A stretch of 64,000 nt of DNA, taken from positions 70,392,097 through 70,456,096 of the forward strand of contig NC_071392.1 of assembly GCF_022682495.2 (NCBI RefSeq), in the 5' to 3' direction. Source of the DNA: Desmodus rotundus. Its lineage: Eukaryota > Chordata > Mammalia > Chiroptera > Phyllostomidae. The position numbers and the translations under genes were made by a program. Positions 46,434 to 58,607 of the stretch are shown here, piece by piece; the first letter of the stretch is position 1, and the number at the start of each line of letters is the position of its first letter. The notes under the pieces were generated by a model. The model saw nothing but the letters and a program-made list of their open reading frames with translations. It had not been told where the DNA came from and made no database searches.

Positions 46434-49029
46434 GCAAGACTTCCAATCAGGATGGAGGCATAGGTAGACATACCTTGTCTCCTAGTGCAACAAAAAAAAA
46501 GAGTTAAAACTAGCCTCAAAACAAAAAATACTCAGACCTGCCAGAAAATTGAACTGTACAGAAGTCCTACCACCAAGGATTTAAGGAAGCCATATTCATC
46601 CAGGCAGGTAAAAAGGGTAGAGACACAGATTTGTCGTGGAGAAGACATGATGTGGTGTGGAGAGGTGGTGGTGGCAGCAGCACAACAGGTGGTCTGCATT
46701 CACATGTGGTGGATAAAATCAGGATGGATACGTTGGGAGCGAGTGATCCCAGCCCCAGGCCAGACTGCGCAGCCCAGCGTTCCAGCTCTAGGAAGATAAA
46801 GCCCCATAACTTCTGACTGTAAAAAACAGTGGGGGTCAGGGCAGTGGAAGATACTGCCAGTTTCTCAGGAGAGTCCATTTAAAGGGCCCAACAGGATTTA
46901 GAACATATGCAAACCCACCCACTCAGGGATGCACCACCAGGTCAACAGCTGGAAGGGCGTGTCACATACAGGATGGAAATGGGACAAGTGCCAGGCAAAC
47001 TGCCAAAAGCCAGGCAGCAGCACTGTCCTCGCTCTGACTCCTACCCCTACACAGAGCCACAAAGCAGTGAGGTAGGTTGCCGCACCCTGGTGAATACCAA
47101 AGGTTCCACCCCATACAATTTAACAGGTGCACTAAGACAAGGACTCAAAGCAGCTCTACCTAATAAACAGAACAAACACACAAAGGCTGCCAAATTGAGG
47201 AGAAAGAGAAATGTGGCCCAAAGGAAAGAACAGAACAAAATCTCAGAAAAAGAACTAAATGAAATATACATAGCCAACCTACCAGATGGAGAATTCAAAA
47301 CACTGGTGATCAGGATGTTCAGAGAACTCAATGAGTATGGCAAAAACATAAAGAAGGAAATGAAGGTTACACTAAGTGAAATAAAGAAAAATCCATATGG
47401 AACCAAGAGTGAAAGTAGTATTCAAATCAACAATTTGGAACATAAGGGAGAAATAAACAGTTAACCAGAACATAATGGAGAAATGAGAATTAAAAAAAAC
47501 AAGGAGAAAATAAGAAGACTCTAGGACATCTAAAGTGCCAACTTCCAAATCAAAGGGATTCCAGAAGGATAAGAAGAAGAGTAAGAAATTGAAAACTTAA
47601 TTTGAAAAATAATGAAAGAAACTTCCCTAATTTGGTGAAGGAAATAGACATACAAGTCCAAGAAGTACAGAGAATCCCACACAAGTTGGACCTAAGGAGG
47701 ACCATACCAAGACACATCATAATTGAAATGCCAAAGGTTAAATATAAAGAGAGAATCTTAAAAACAGCAAGAGAAAAGCAGAGAGTTACCCACAAAGGAG
47801 TTTCCATAAGACTGTCAGCTGATTTCTCAAAAGAAAATTTGTAGGCAAGAAATGACTGGCAAGAAGTATTCAAGTGATGTAAAGCAAAGACTTACAACCA
47901 AGATTACTCTATCCAGCAAAGCTATCATTTAGAATGGAAGGGCAGATAAAGTACTTCCTAGACAAGGTAAAGTTCAGGGAATTCATCATCACCAAGCCAT
48001 TATTACATGAAATGTTAAAGGGACTTATTTAAGAGAAAGAAGAATATCAAAACTATGAACATTAAAATGACAACAAACCCACAACTATCAACAGAATTTT
48101 AAAAAACAGAAACAAAAACAAACTAAGCAAGCAACCAGAAGAAGAATAGAATCATAAACATGGAGATCATTTGGAGGGTTACTAGCTAGTAAGGGAAAGG
48201 AGGAGATTGGGAGAAAAGGTAGAGGGATTAAGAAACATAATTGGTAGGGGTACAAAATAGACAGGGTATGTTAAGAATAGTATACAAAATGGAGAACCCA
48301 AAAAACTTACATGCATGACCCATGGGCATAAACTAATGGGAAGAATTGGTGTAGAGAAGGGGGATACCAGGTGGAGGAGTGTTGGGAACCGTTCCAAGCG
48401 TGGGAAATGTGGCTCAGCCCCCACTTGGAAAACCAGTGGGGAGCGAGATTGGCAGGCAGGACCCACATCCATGGATAGGTTCTCCAGTGAGAAATCAGGC
48501 CTGCATTGTACTTAGACTGCTATGAGACTTGTTCTTGCTAAAATCTCCATCACCCCGAATTGAGGAAGCAAATGTTTACTGAGTATCTTTATCTTCCCAG
48601 AATCTGGGCTAGACCCTCCAGGTATGGGACAGAGCCCTTTCAACCATTTACATTGCAAATGTCCTCCTTTGATGTATTCAGTCACTTCCTCTCCTGTGTC
48701 TGCAAAGATAACCACCCAAAACAAACCTTTGTATAGTAAAGAGGACCTTCTTTGATGTTAAGGGCCTCAAAAACCTATAAAGGCTGGTCATAGCAAGGCT
48801 CTTGGCCCTCCCCACTTGAGGGAGTGGCCGATGCACTGATAGCTGCTCTCCTCTTGAGAGAGTGGCCGCACCGTCCCTTTTCCCCCACAAGACTTCTGTA
48901 GTCCGTGTGTATGTGTATTGGAATACTGAAACCTCAACAGCAGATCTTGTGGGCCGAGATCTGTGTCAGAGGAGGGCCAAGGGGGAAAATCGGGACAAAT
49001 GTAGTAGCATAAGCAATAAAATATACTTT
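46434..49029 (+). mobile_element. ORF1-only LINE (HAL1-like) inserted into LINE-1 ORF2
   Basis: An independent element splits the surrounding LINE-1 ORF2. The 9-bp duplication AAAAAACTC sits at 46425-46433 and 49030-49038. The 5' end (ACTTCCAATCAGGATGGAGG) matches the 5' ends of the copies at 19746-21719 and 58608-60533. It encodes a broken ORF1p: an N-terminal part within 46907-47464 with LNEIYIANLPDGEFKTLVIR, and a C-terminal RNA-binding part at 47602-47844 ending RLSADFSKENL. It then passes directly to a 3' untranslated region and an AATAAAATATACTTT tail, with no ORF2. Removing the LTR inside it leaves about 2.0 kb, the size of its sisters. Mobilisation presumably used LINE-1 proteins in trans. 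Confidence 0.87.
48380..48968 (+). mobile_element. Solo LTR of an endogenous retrovirus
   Basis: A 589-bp block starts TGTTGGGAACC and ends ATCTGTGTCA. It is flanked by a perfect 6-bp duplication GAGGAG (48374-48379 and 48969-48974). The flanking sequence is the 3' untranslated region of the ORF1-only LINE, which resumes immediately. A TATAAAGG box lies at 48776-48783, in a position suiting an LTR promoter. No internal retroviral genes are present, so it is a solo LTR left by recombination. A 6-bp duplication is usual for class II (beta-like) elements, which is an inference about its class. The strand is taken from the TATA box orientation. Confidence 0.75.
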
Positions 49030-52000
49030 AAAAAACTCCCAACAAACAAAAGCCCTGGACCAGATGTCTTCACAGGTGAATTGTACTAAACATTCCCAGA
49101 GGAACTAACACCTTCTTTCTCCAACTATTTCACAAAATTCAAGAATAAGGAAGGATCTGATGCTGATTTTACAAGGCCATCATTACCCTAATTTCAAAAC
49201 GAGATAAAGACACTACAAAGAAAGAAAGTTATAGGCCAATATCCCTGAGGAAAATAAATGCTAAAATCCTCAATAAAATATTAGCAACCAAACACAGCAA
49301 CACATCAAAAAAATAATACACCTTGATCAAGTAAGATTTATTCCAGGAGTTCAAGGTTGGTATGACATCCACAAATCAATAAATGTCATTCACCACATAA
49401 ACAAAATGACATATAAGAACCATATATTCATATCAATAGATGTAGAAAAAACATTTGATAAAATCCAGCACCCATGTATGATAAAAAAAAAAAAACACTT
49501 CTCAGCAAAGTGGGTATAGATGGAATGTACATAGAAATAATAAAGGCCATATATGACAAACCCATTTCCAGCATCATATTCAATGGACAAAAAGGACAAG
49601 TGTTCCCCCTAAGACAGAGAACAAGACAGGGATGTCTGCTTTCACCTTTCTTATTCAACATAGCAGTGGAAGTCCTAGCCACAGCAATCAGACAAGATGA
49701 GGAAATAAAAGACATCCAACTTGGAAAGGAAGTAGTAAAACTGTGTTTATTTGAAGATGCCATGATATCCTACTTAGAGAATCTCAAAGATTCCAACAAG
49801 AAACTACTAGAACTGATAAATGAATTTAGCAAAGTAGCAGAATACAAAATTAAGAACCTGAAGTCAATTGCAATTTTATATACCAATAATGAACTAACAG
49901 AAAGGGAAATTAAGAAAACAATCCCATTCACAATTGCTTCAAAAAGAATAAAATACCCAGGAATAAATAAAACCAAGGATGTAAAGGGCATGTTCTTAAA
50001 AAACTTTAAGACACTGAAGAAAGAAATAAAAGAACATACATATAAGTGGAAGCATGTACCATGTTCATGGATAGGAAGAATTAAAATCATTAAAATGTGC
50101 ATGCTATCCAAAGCAATGTATAGATTCAATGCAATTCCTATCAAGATTCCAATGGTGTATTTCATAGAACTAGAAAAAATATTTCAAAAATTTTATGTAA
50201 CCACTAATGGCCCCGCGTAGCAACAGTGAATTTGAGAAAGAAGAACAAAGTTGGAGGAATCATGCTACTTAATATCAAACTATACTATAAGATGATAGTG
50301 ATCAAAATAGCATGGTACTGGCATAAAAACAGACACATAGATCAATGGAACAGAATAGAGCCCAGAAATAAATCCACACCTTTATAGCCAATATTTGACA
50401 GAGGATGCAAGCACATACAATGGGCTAAAGGTAGTTTATTCAATAAGTAGTATTGGGAATACTGGACAGGTGCATTAGAAAAGTGAAACTAGACCACCTT
50501 ATACCACATACAAGAATAAAATTAAAAATGGAATAAAGGCTTAAATATTAGACCTGAAACCGTAAAAATCCTAAGAGAAAATATACTCTGCAAAATCTCA
50601 GACATTGCTTGTAGCAATATTTTATCTGATATATCTCTCCAAGCAAGAGAAACAAAAAAAATAAACAAATGGGTCTACATCACATTATAAAGATTTTGCA
50701 CAAAGGAAATCATCAACAAAATAAAAAGACAACCAATGGACTGGAAGAACATATTCACTGATACATCTGATAAGGGGTTAATATCCAAAATTTATAAAGA
50801 ACTTACAAAACTCAACACCAAAAAAAAAAACAAAAAAACCCCAACCCCAAACAATCCAATTAAAAGTGGGCAAAGGACCTGAACAGACACTTCTCCAAAG
50901 AGAACATACAGATGGCAAATAGACATATGAAAAGATGTTCAACCTCACTAATCATCAGAGAAATGAAAATTAAAACCATAATGAGATACCATCTTATACC
51001 TGTCAGAATGACTATCATTAATAAATCAACAAACAATAAGTGCTGGTGAGGATGCAGAGAAAGGGGAACCCTTTTACACTTTTGGTGGGAATGCAGACTG
51101 GAGCAGCCCGTGTGGAAAGCAGTATGAGGATACCTCGAAAAAATGAAAAATGGATCTGGCTTTTGATCCAGCAGTCCCATGTCCTGAAATACATCCAAAG
51201 AAATCCAAAACACTAATTCAAAAGAGCATAAGCACCCTTATGTTCATAGCAGCATTATGTACAATCACTAAGATATGGAAACAGCCCAAGTGTCCAACAG
51301 TAGATGAGTGGATAAAACAGCCATGGGACATTTATACAATGGAATGCTACACATCCATAAAAAAGAAGAAAATTTTACCCCTTGCAACAGAATGGAGGGA
51401 CCTGGGGAACATTATGCTGAGTGAAACGGGTCAGTCAGAGAAAGACAAATACCATATGATTTCACTCATATGTGGAATCTAATGAACAAATTGAACTAAC
51501 AAGCAAAATAGACACAGACTCAAAGACAGAGAGCAGGCTGACAGCCTTGGGAGGCAGAGGGACATGGCAGAAGGATAGAGCAGAAACAAAAAAGGACTCA
51601 TGGACGTGCACAACAATGTAGTGATGGTGGTGGGGAGGGGACAATAAGGGGGCTAAATGGTAATGGAAATAAATACAGTAAAAATGTTTAAATGGAAAGA
51701 AATTGTTGAAATTCATCATTATGTTTGGCTGATGTAAATAATTTTCATATGAAATAATCTGGAACACACTAAGTGATCATAAAGATTAGCATATATTATA
51801 TATCACCTTGTTTTGCTCTCACACAGTTTAATCTCTGCAAATAATGAACTGAATTTGACAATTTACAAAAACTACCTGAGCTTAATGAAGTCTTTTAGTT
51901 AAGATTTTCCCAGAGCAATACAATTTCTAGCTCCACTGCCTTCCTACTCACCTACCTCACGGTGACCCCTGTGAGCTTGGTATTTACTCACCAGCATCTT

Positions 52001-52616
52001 TGCACTTTCAGTGGGTTTCTAAGAAATCTTTAATCATCCAGAATTGTGTCATATTTAATTGTGTTTATCTTTACGAAAGAGAAAGGAGTTTTGATGTTAA
52101 CAGTTTTATACAAAGTCTGACTATAATCTTGAACGAAAAAACAAAACAAAGTTGGGCTTTGACTGAATCTTCCTAAGTTGTTCTGGAAAGTATTTGTGAA
52201 TACCAATAATTTAAAGTACCAGTGTAGGAGAAAAACTGGGCCTGCACTTTCTGAGTTAGAACACATATGAATAACCCCAAATCTCCTCCTGATGACTTTA
52301 TGTTTTCTATTGTAGAAAGGTAACAAGAACCTAGATTTCAAAGACAAAATGGACTTTTTAATATCTTGCTCTTTAGGTACATCCAACCATTCTCTTGATC
52401 CTCTGTCCTCCTGTCATTTTACCTCTCAATCTGCCCCTCAGCCTTGACCCCACTCCTTCCACTGCAGGCGAGGCTGTTCCAAAACCAGATCATCTTCCAA
52501 GAATCCACTCTGATTTTTGTCACTCCTTTGCATAAAGCCAGATTAAGGGTCTAGCCACCATGACAACTGCTTGGAGCACCAATCCATAAGGGACTTCCAA
52601 ACCAAAAAAATAAAAA

Positions 52617-52696
52617 AGGAAGGGACAGAAAGACAGTGGGAGGGAGGAAGAGAGGGAAGGGAAGGGAAGGGAGGGAGGGAGGGGGGAGAGAGAAAG
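52617..52696 (+). repeat. (GGGA)n purine-rich repeat
   Basis: About 80 bp of purines on the plus strand, with GGGAGGGAGG, GGGAAGGGAA and a run of six G residues. On the minus strand, which is the SLC13A1 sense strand, it is a polypyrimidine tract. Confidence 0.85.
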
Positions 52697-53651
52697 GAAT
52701 GATTTTAGCTAATTCTGTTCATCACACATAACCCCTCCCATTGGGGATGAAATTTCATTTCAACATTGATCAGCTTCATCTGGATAGTCATATTCTGCTC
52801 AGATAGGGCAACTTTGTAGACAGAATAAAGAGCGTAATTTCCAATATTAAATTATTAGCTTGCCTGGAATACCTTCATATTTTAACAGGCCCAGCCCTGA
52901 TTTAAAACAATCAAGTCAGTGATTTTGAGTAGTTGATTAAAAACAATTCAAAAATCTTCATCTTGCATTCAAGGACACCTATGGTCTAACTATAATAAGA
53001 CCTACCCTGTTACTTCCTGTCATCACTCTATTTTTAAAGAGTCTTCTTTACATATCTTCTTGACATTTATATTCTGATACCTTGTCTCATCATGCATCCC
53101 TTTTCTAAACTCTGGTCCATAATATTCAACAGTAAATCATACCAGTAAGTCCCTAGTTGCACTTACTGGTCACAAGTAAGTGCCAGCTACTACTGCCTGT
53201 GACCATATTTAGGACTCTTGTACTCTTTGACCTAGTGCAATTCTTTAAGGAAGCAGTTGCAAGCTTATGGCCAAGTCTAGCAAGAAAATACAATTTATTT
53301 GACTCAAAATGTTGTGTGTGTGCTTGAGTCAGGATTTAAAGACCATATTAAATATAAAATATGAAGTTCGGCTTCTCTTGAAAAACTAAGGAATTTGGTA
53401 GCATTGGGATCAGATTCTTCCATGTCGACGATTCTCCAGACTTGAGAAAAGTTTTCCTTTAGAGACTGGCGTGCACTTTTCAGTTCTGTACAATACCACC
53501 ACTCCATTCACACATCCCCTTACCCTCTTAGTATTTCTCAGCATTTGAGTAAAATCTCTGATGTGAAAAATGTTGCCTACCTGCTCTGCCTTGCATATCT
53601 TACTTCATCATCCCGGAATCAACACCATTTGAATTTCTCTATGGAGTTGCT

Positions 53652-53800
53652 CTGTGGTCCACAGACCAACAGCATTAGTGTGATCTGAAAACTGTAAGAG
53701 ATGCAGAATCTAAGGCCTCTCCCCCAATATACTGAATCAGAACCAGGAAGTTCCTGATGTTATTCTCATACAGGTTAAAGGTTGAGAAGCATAGCTTACT
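53652..53800 (+). mobile_element. MER5A-like hAT MITE
   Basis: TGTGGTCCACAGACCAACAG, AGAGATGCAGAATCTAAGGC and ACTGAATCAGAACCAGGAAG match the MER5A consensus pattern, ending with AAAGGTTGAGAAGC. It is an old non-autonomous hAT copy. Confidence 0.75.
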
Positions 53801-54819
53801 TTCTCTTTCAGATCTTCCATTTTACCTTTAACTCTTTACTCAACTTTCAAACAGAAACTTGCTTCCAGGTAGTGTCCTTCCACTCAAGCTGAGTCCCTAG
53901 ATTGATGACCTATTTTGAAAACTTGCCCATCTTTCAATGTGTGGTTCAAATTTATATCTTGTCTGTGGAGCTTCCCCAACCATTTATGTACATTTCATAT
54001 TTTTGCATATGAAAAAATGCAAAGTCACTGGCTAAGACACCCTATTTGCATGGTCCCTAGTAGCTGCCTTCCAGAAATTTGTGGGGAATGCCCCATTCTT
54101 CCATATCTTAAAGCTCAAAGTCTAGAAAAGGAGGATAACAGAATTATTGGCCTCTGAGGGGTAAGATGGCTATCTGTCTCAATTTTCTGATTAGCAACCA
54201 TTTTCATTCTCAAAAGTGTGCCTCTTTGGCTGAAAATCATACAATCATTCTACTGATGGGACCATCTTAGGAACATTCCTTCTTTCATTTCCTGTTTTCC
54301 ATTACATGATCTTTCTTGGTCAGGCATGGAGTCATGGGCAGGAAAGTGTTTTTTCCTAACAATACTTCAGGCGTTCAACAACAGACAAAATGTCAAGTAT
54401 TTTCTTTCAGGAATCTTATATTAAAATATATACGTTCATTTGGGATTTTTAAATCAAATATCTGTGAATATTCTTGTTAAGAAGAAAGGAACAAAAGAGA
54501 TATTTTATTGTTTTTCTATCATTTACATATATTCAAAAATCCTAACAGAGGGTTGAGTGATTTTGGTGAATAGGTTCTTCTGATGAGAAGGAAAACTCAG
54601 AAGTTATATAGCCACAACTCAAAAGACATCCTGGATATTTCATTCATAGAGCCAGCTTTGAGTTACAGGAAAAATTATTTTATTTTGTCACTGAAATTCT
54701 TAGTGTGTCCCATTACCTCAAGCTATACCATCTTTGTCTCCTGTTGATCTTTTCAACTGTTTTCTGTCCCTCTCTATCTCCACCTTCTGAGGAAACGCAC
54801 TACACCTAAAGCAGGTGCA

Positions 54820-54875
54820 CACCACCATTACCACCACTATACACCACCCCCACCACTACTGCTACCACAAGCAAA
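54820..54875 (+). repeat. (ACC)n low-complexity tract
   Basis: CACACCACCATTACCACCAC and similar units for about 55 bp. Confidence 0.7.
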
Positions 54876-55577
54876 CAAGGATAAACCAATAAAAAAGGCC
54901 GACTGTCAAGTACAATATGTTAGACTATGGGTGAACTGTTTCCCCTCTCTTCCAACTCTTCTCAAGTCCAGTCAAAGTTGCAGGTACATCTGACACATTT
55001 AAATTAACTCTGCAACCATAACAAGTAAAAGTTTAAATCAAATTCTGTTGTAAAAATGGCAAAGCTTTTTAGTATTATGAATCCTTGAACTGAATGACAA
55101 CAACACAAATAATATCTAGTTTTGTCTATTGTAAAAGAAAATATAGAAAGAAAGCAGATTCAAAATTTTGACCAACACTGATCTTACAAAAAGATTTTTA
55201 AAATCATGATTCCTTCTCAGAATACTACATAAAACCGGGGAGGAGGGAAAATCCAGAAAACTTCCTCGAAAATAAAAATACCAATTTTCTGTTAAAAAAT
55301 CTATATAACACTTCAAAAGTTACGTTGAGTTCAGCAAATAAACCACATCCGGTCAGACAGAGGCAGTTGCGCAGAATACAGATTTGTCAATTTCATTGCA
55401 AAGTATGAAGTGTGATATCACCCAGTGGGGGTTTCCTGTTCTGTACGTGAACACTGTGCCTCCCAGGGTCATTTAGGGCCATCTCCACTTTTCCTATTGT
55501 AAGAAGCATCTCATACCACCAGAGAGATGATAACCAACATGGACAAAAACTTCCTGTTCCTACATTACAATTATTTT

Positions 55578-55811
55578 AGAAGATTTATTTATTTATTTAT
55601 TTTTAGAGAGGGTAAGGGAGGGAGACTGAGAGATAGTGTTTATTTTCTTTTATGTTTACTTTCTCTTACCATTAATGTGTGGTTGCCTCTAGCATGCCTC
55701 CTACTGGGGGCCTGGCGGGCAACCCAGGCATGTGCCCTAGACTGGAAATCCAACCATCGACCTTGGTTGGCAGACCAGCACTCAGTTCACTGAGCCACAC
55801 CAGCCAGGGCT
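55578..55811 (-). mobile_element. VES SINE with internal insertion
   Basis: Inverted copy, 5' head at CCACACCAGCCAGGGC near 55810 and (TTTA)n at the tail. About 40 extra bases (TTTATTTTCTTTTATGTTTA) lie within the AAACATCAATG region, compared with the other copies here. Confidence 0.88.
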
Positions 55812-55919
55812 ATAAATTTTTTGAAATGGAAGAAGCCTTGTAACAGTATATCTTTTCAAAGAGTTTTCAAAATTATAAAATTTAAAAACATATGGAAAAA
55901 TAAGGAACAAACTTGTATA

Positions 55920-56096
55920 CCATATTTTCAGACCATAAGACACACCTAGGTTTTAGAGGAGGAAAATAGGAGGAAAAACCCCACTCCACCGCCGCCACCC
56001 GCCCCAGTGAGCTAGGTAAGCTACATTCAGACTATAAGATGCACCCCCCTTTTCCTCCCAAATTTGGGGGTGCATCTTATAGTCTGAAAAATATGG
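55920..56096 (+). mobile_element. DNA-transposon MITE, copy 2
   Basis: A 177-bp sister of the element at 22227-22473, again between TA dinucleotides (55918-55919 and 56097-56098). It shares the GTTTTAGAGGAGGAAAATAG block and the GTGAGC(T/A)AGGTAAGCTACATT block. The left end CCATATTTTCAGACCATAAG mirrors the right end. Its 3' half forms a near-perfect hairpin, described separately. It lies in SLC13A1 intron 1 (the other copy is in intron 6). Confidence 0.77.
56026..56088. ncRNA. Hairpin-forming palindrome in MITE (candidate small-RNA precursor)
   Basis: The arms 56026-56048 and 56066-56088 are perfect inverted complements over 23 bp, around a 17-nt pyrimidine-rich loop. A transcript from either strand would fold into a 63-nt hairpin. 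SLC13A1 transcription crosses it as intron sequence. Only the inverted repeat is seen. Processing into a small RNA is a hypothesis, so the ncRNA type is tentative. Confidence 0.3.
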
Positions 56097-56662
56097 TACT
56101 TGATTGTGTTCTTAAAATATTGACATTGTACCACATTTGCTTGAATTTCATGAAATAAATAGAACATTCCATATACACTTCAATATTTATACATACTACT
56201 CCTTCATTTCTTTCTCTTCTGTCAATCCCCAAAGTCAACCACAATCTAAAATGTGATCTGTACCTTTCTATCTATGTTTTTGTGATACCACATGTAGATA
56301 TTAATAAATTATTAAACGTGTGGCTTTAAAATTAAAGTTTACTGTATATATTATTTTCAACTTTCTAATTTACTCAATATTTTATATATTTCAAATTCAT
56401 GTTGATACATGTAGACCTATTGTTAATTCATTTTAAATGTATATAGCATTTCTTTTTATGAATGTATTAAATTCATTTGTCCATTTTTCTCTTGGACAAA
56501 TGAATTATAATACTGATGGCTGTTTGGGGTTCTTGCCTCCAATATTTTATTATTATAAGGCTATAAATACCCTTGTACCTAGCTACATGTGGGTAAGAAT
56601 AGATTTTCTAAGCTGCAATATAAAAGTAGTAGTAAAATTTCTCAGTGAAAGGGGTGCGTTTA

Positions 56663-56672
56663 TTTTTTATTT

Positions 56673-56703
<31 letters not shown>

Positions 56704-57065
56704 TTCAGTTACAATTGTCTGCATTTTCTCCCCATCCCTCCACCCCACCCCAGCCAGTCCTACCTCCCTCCCCCACATAAACAAATCAACAAAAAAATAT
56801 TAGAGAGGATGCGGAGAAAAGGGAACCCTAGTACATTGTTGGTGGGACTGCAGACTGGTGCGGCCACCATGGAGAACAGTATGGAATTTCCTCACAAAAC
56901 TAAAAATGGAACTGCCCTTTGACCCAGCAATTCCGCTGCTGGGATTATACCCTAAGGACCCTGAAACACCCATCCAAAAGAACCTATGCACCCCAATGTT
57001 CATAGCAGCACAATTTACAATAGCCAAGTACTGGAAGCAACCTAAGTGCCCATCAGCAAAAAGGA
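56663..57065 (-). mobile_element. LINE-1 tail with 5' inversion (twin priming)
   Basis: From 56663 to about 56777 lies inverted LINE-1 3' end with a (TTTA)n run and the bat 3' untranslated sequence. From about 56795 to 57065 the same element continues in the opposite, plus, orientation as ORF2 C-terminal code ([20 protein letters not shown]). A duplication TGCGTTTA / TGCATTTA (56655-56662 and 57066-57073) encloses both parts, so they are one inverted insertion. Confidence 0.82.
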
Positions 57066-57161
57066 TGCATTTAAACTTCAGTGTTATATTTTTTCTTATG
57101 TTTTGTGTTTTTACTGTCATACATGAGAAACTTCCTATACTATATATTCTAGTATTTTTAA

Positions 57162-57365
57162 AAAGATTTTATTTACTTATTTTTAGAAAGATGGGAAGAG
57201 AAGGAGAAAGAGAGGGAGAGAAACATCAATGTGTGGTTGCCTCTCACACACCCCCTACTAGGAACATGGCCCGCACCCCAGGCATGTGTCCTGACTGGGA
57301 ATCAAACTGGTGACCCTTTGGTTTGCAGGCCAGAGCTCAATCCACTAAGCTACACCAGCCAGGGC
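57162..57365 (-). mobile_element. VES SINE
   Basis: Inverted copy with the GAAACATCAATGTGTGGTTG core and a head at CTACACCAGCCAGGGC. Flanks show a short imperfect repeat (CTAGTATTTTTA / CTAATTTTTTA). Confidence 0.9.
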
Positions 57366-57619
57366 TAATTTTTTAACGTTTAAAATGTTTTAAGTATAGG
57401 GCCTTAATTTATTTGTATAGGAATCTGATAACTTCCCTACCCCTCAAGTGTATAGCAAAACTGCCCTGGCTTTATTTTGATTGGATGGTTCATTTTATGC
57501 CCACTATTTCATGTTGCTACATATTTCCTGTGCCAAATTTCTACAAATGCCGGGACATATGTACTTGGACTTTTATTTTTGTCCTTCAAACACCTCCCCA
57601 CACTACCATCTTTTGAAAA

Positions 57620-57830
57620 TCAGTTTTTTAAAATATTTTATTGAACTTATTGGGATGACATTGGTTAATAAAATTATATAGGTTTCAGGTATACAATTCT
57701 ACAAAACATTATCTCTTTATTGGATTGTGCTTTTACCACCCAAAGTCAAGTCTTCCTTCACCATTTATCTCCCTTTACCCTCTTCTACCTCCCCAAACTC
57801 CCTTCCCGCTCTTTGAGTGAGAAGGGTGAA
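57620..57830 (-). mobile_element. LINE-1 (L1MA-type) 3' end fragment
   Basis: The sequence TATTTTATTGAACTTATTGG followed by GATGACATTGGTTAATAAAA and TTTCAGGTATACAATTCTAC is a familiar inverted L1MA-type 3' untranslated end. It is short and truncated. Confidence 0.7.
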
Positions 57831-58607
57831 GGGATTAAGTAGAAATCAGTTCTTGAAACATTAAGCTTTGTTAATTATTATAGCTTTTCAAAAAATGTTA
57901 CCAACTGTATCTCAAGTCCCTCATCTTACATTTTTCTCAAACTTAATAGTTTCAGGTTTTTTACTCTTGTTTTTGAATTTTAGATTTTTATTCAAATGAC
58001 CCAAAATTTATAGAATAAGATGTGGCTTAAAATATTCCCATCTATGAACCTTTCCATTCATTTATGTTTTCATTAAATCTCTTCTATAATATTTTCTAGT
58101 GTTCTCCACAAGGGTCTTGAATATCTTTGTTAGATATCTTCATTAATGTTGAGAATGAGAAATTAATCTAATTATCATCCTTTTGTAGAGATTTTTTTCT
58201 GTTTGATAGCTTTAAATTTTTTCTTAATCTTCAATGTTCTGAATTTTCATTTAAGACATATCAATATGGGATACTATTTAATTAAATTGTTTTGTACTGA
58301 GAAGTGTATCATCATATACATTTACATTTTATATATATTTTAATTCTGAAGAATTCAACCATTACAACTTTAAGTATAACCTGTCTTCTAGTTTTCTTTT
58401 TTTCAGGAATGTCTTTTACATGTATGTTGGGAATTCTGAATTAATATTTTAAATTATTCTTCACTTAAAACACATTTCTTTATTTTTCTGCCTGATTTTT
58501 ACATGAAATCTTAATATTCTTTCTCAGTTCACTGATTGTCTTCAAGTGTACTCAAAGATAATAGTTTACTTCATTTGTTGTTTTTTTAATTTCAGAGACT
58601 ACATTTT

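Larger units (their letters stand above)
43640..51696 (+). mobile_element. LINE-1, near full length, interrupted by a later insertion
   Basis: A plus-strand bat LINE-1 bounded by an exact 12-bp target-site duplication AAGAAATTGTTG (43628-43639 and 51697-51708). The 5' end carries the usual AAGATGG motif. Degraded ORF1 C-terminal sequence lies near 44640-45000, with much of ORF1 deleted. ORF2 begins near 45070, with an endonuclease fragment containing VGDFNT at about 45450-45500. It resumes after the insertion at 49036 with the reverse-transcriptase region (49474-50220) and ends near 51480, followed by a 3' untranslated region. The polymerase box that should read FADD reads FEDA, and many stops exist, so the element is dead. 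Without the inserted 2605 bp it is about 5.45 kb. It lies in SLC13A1 intron 1, antisense to the gene. Confidence 0.9.
51709..55577. other. SLC13A1 intron 1, mostly unassigned
   Basis: Contains the GGGA repeat, a MER5A-like copy and the ACC tract. I searched it for the first coding exon of SLC13A1 (a hydrophobic start of about 33 residues) and did not find it. Confidence 0.5.

Noticed and set aside
46907..47464. A 185-codon frame as a host gene
   Set aside because: Its second half is LINE ORF1p-like and its first half is 5' untranslated sequence of the ORF1-only LINE read through by chance.
49474..50220. A 248-codon reverse-transcriptase frame as an active LINE-1 protein
   Set aside because: It is a fragment of ORF2 with a degenerate polymerase box (FEDA instead of FADD), flanked by stops, inside a LINE-1 already interrupted by another insertion.
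51961..52020. First coding exon of SLC13A1
   Set aside because: The CTCACC/TTACTCACC donor-like sites on the minus strand are not preceded by the expected hydrophobic start sequence.
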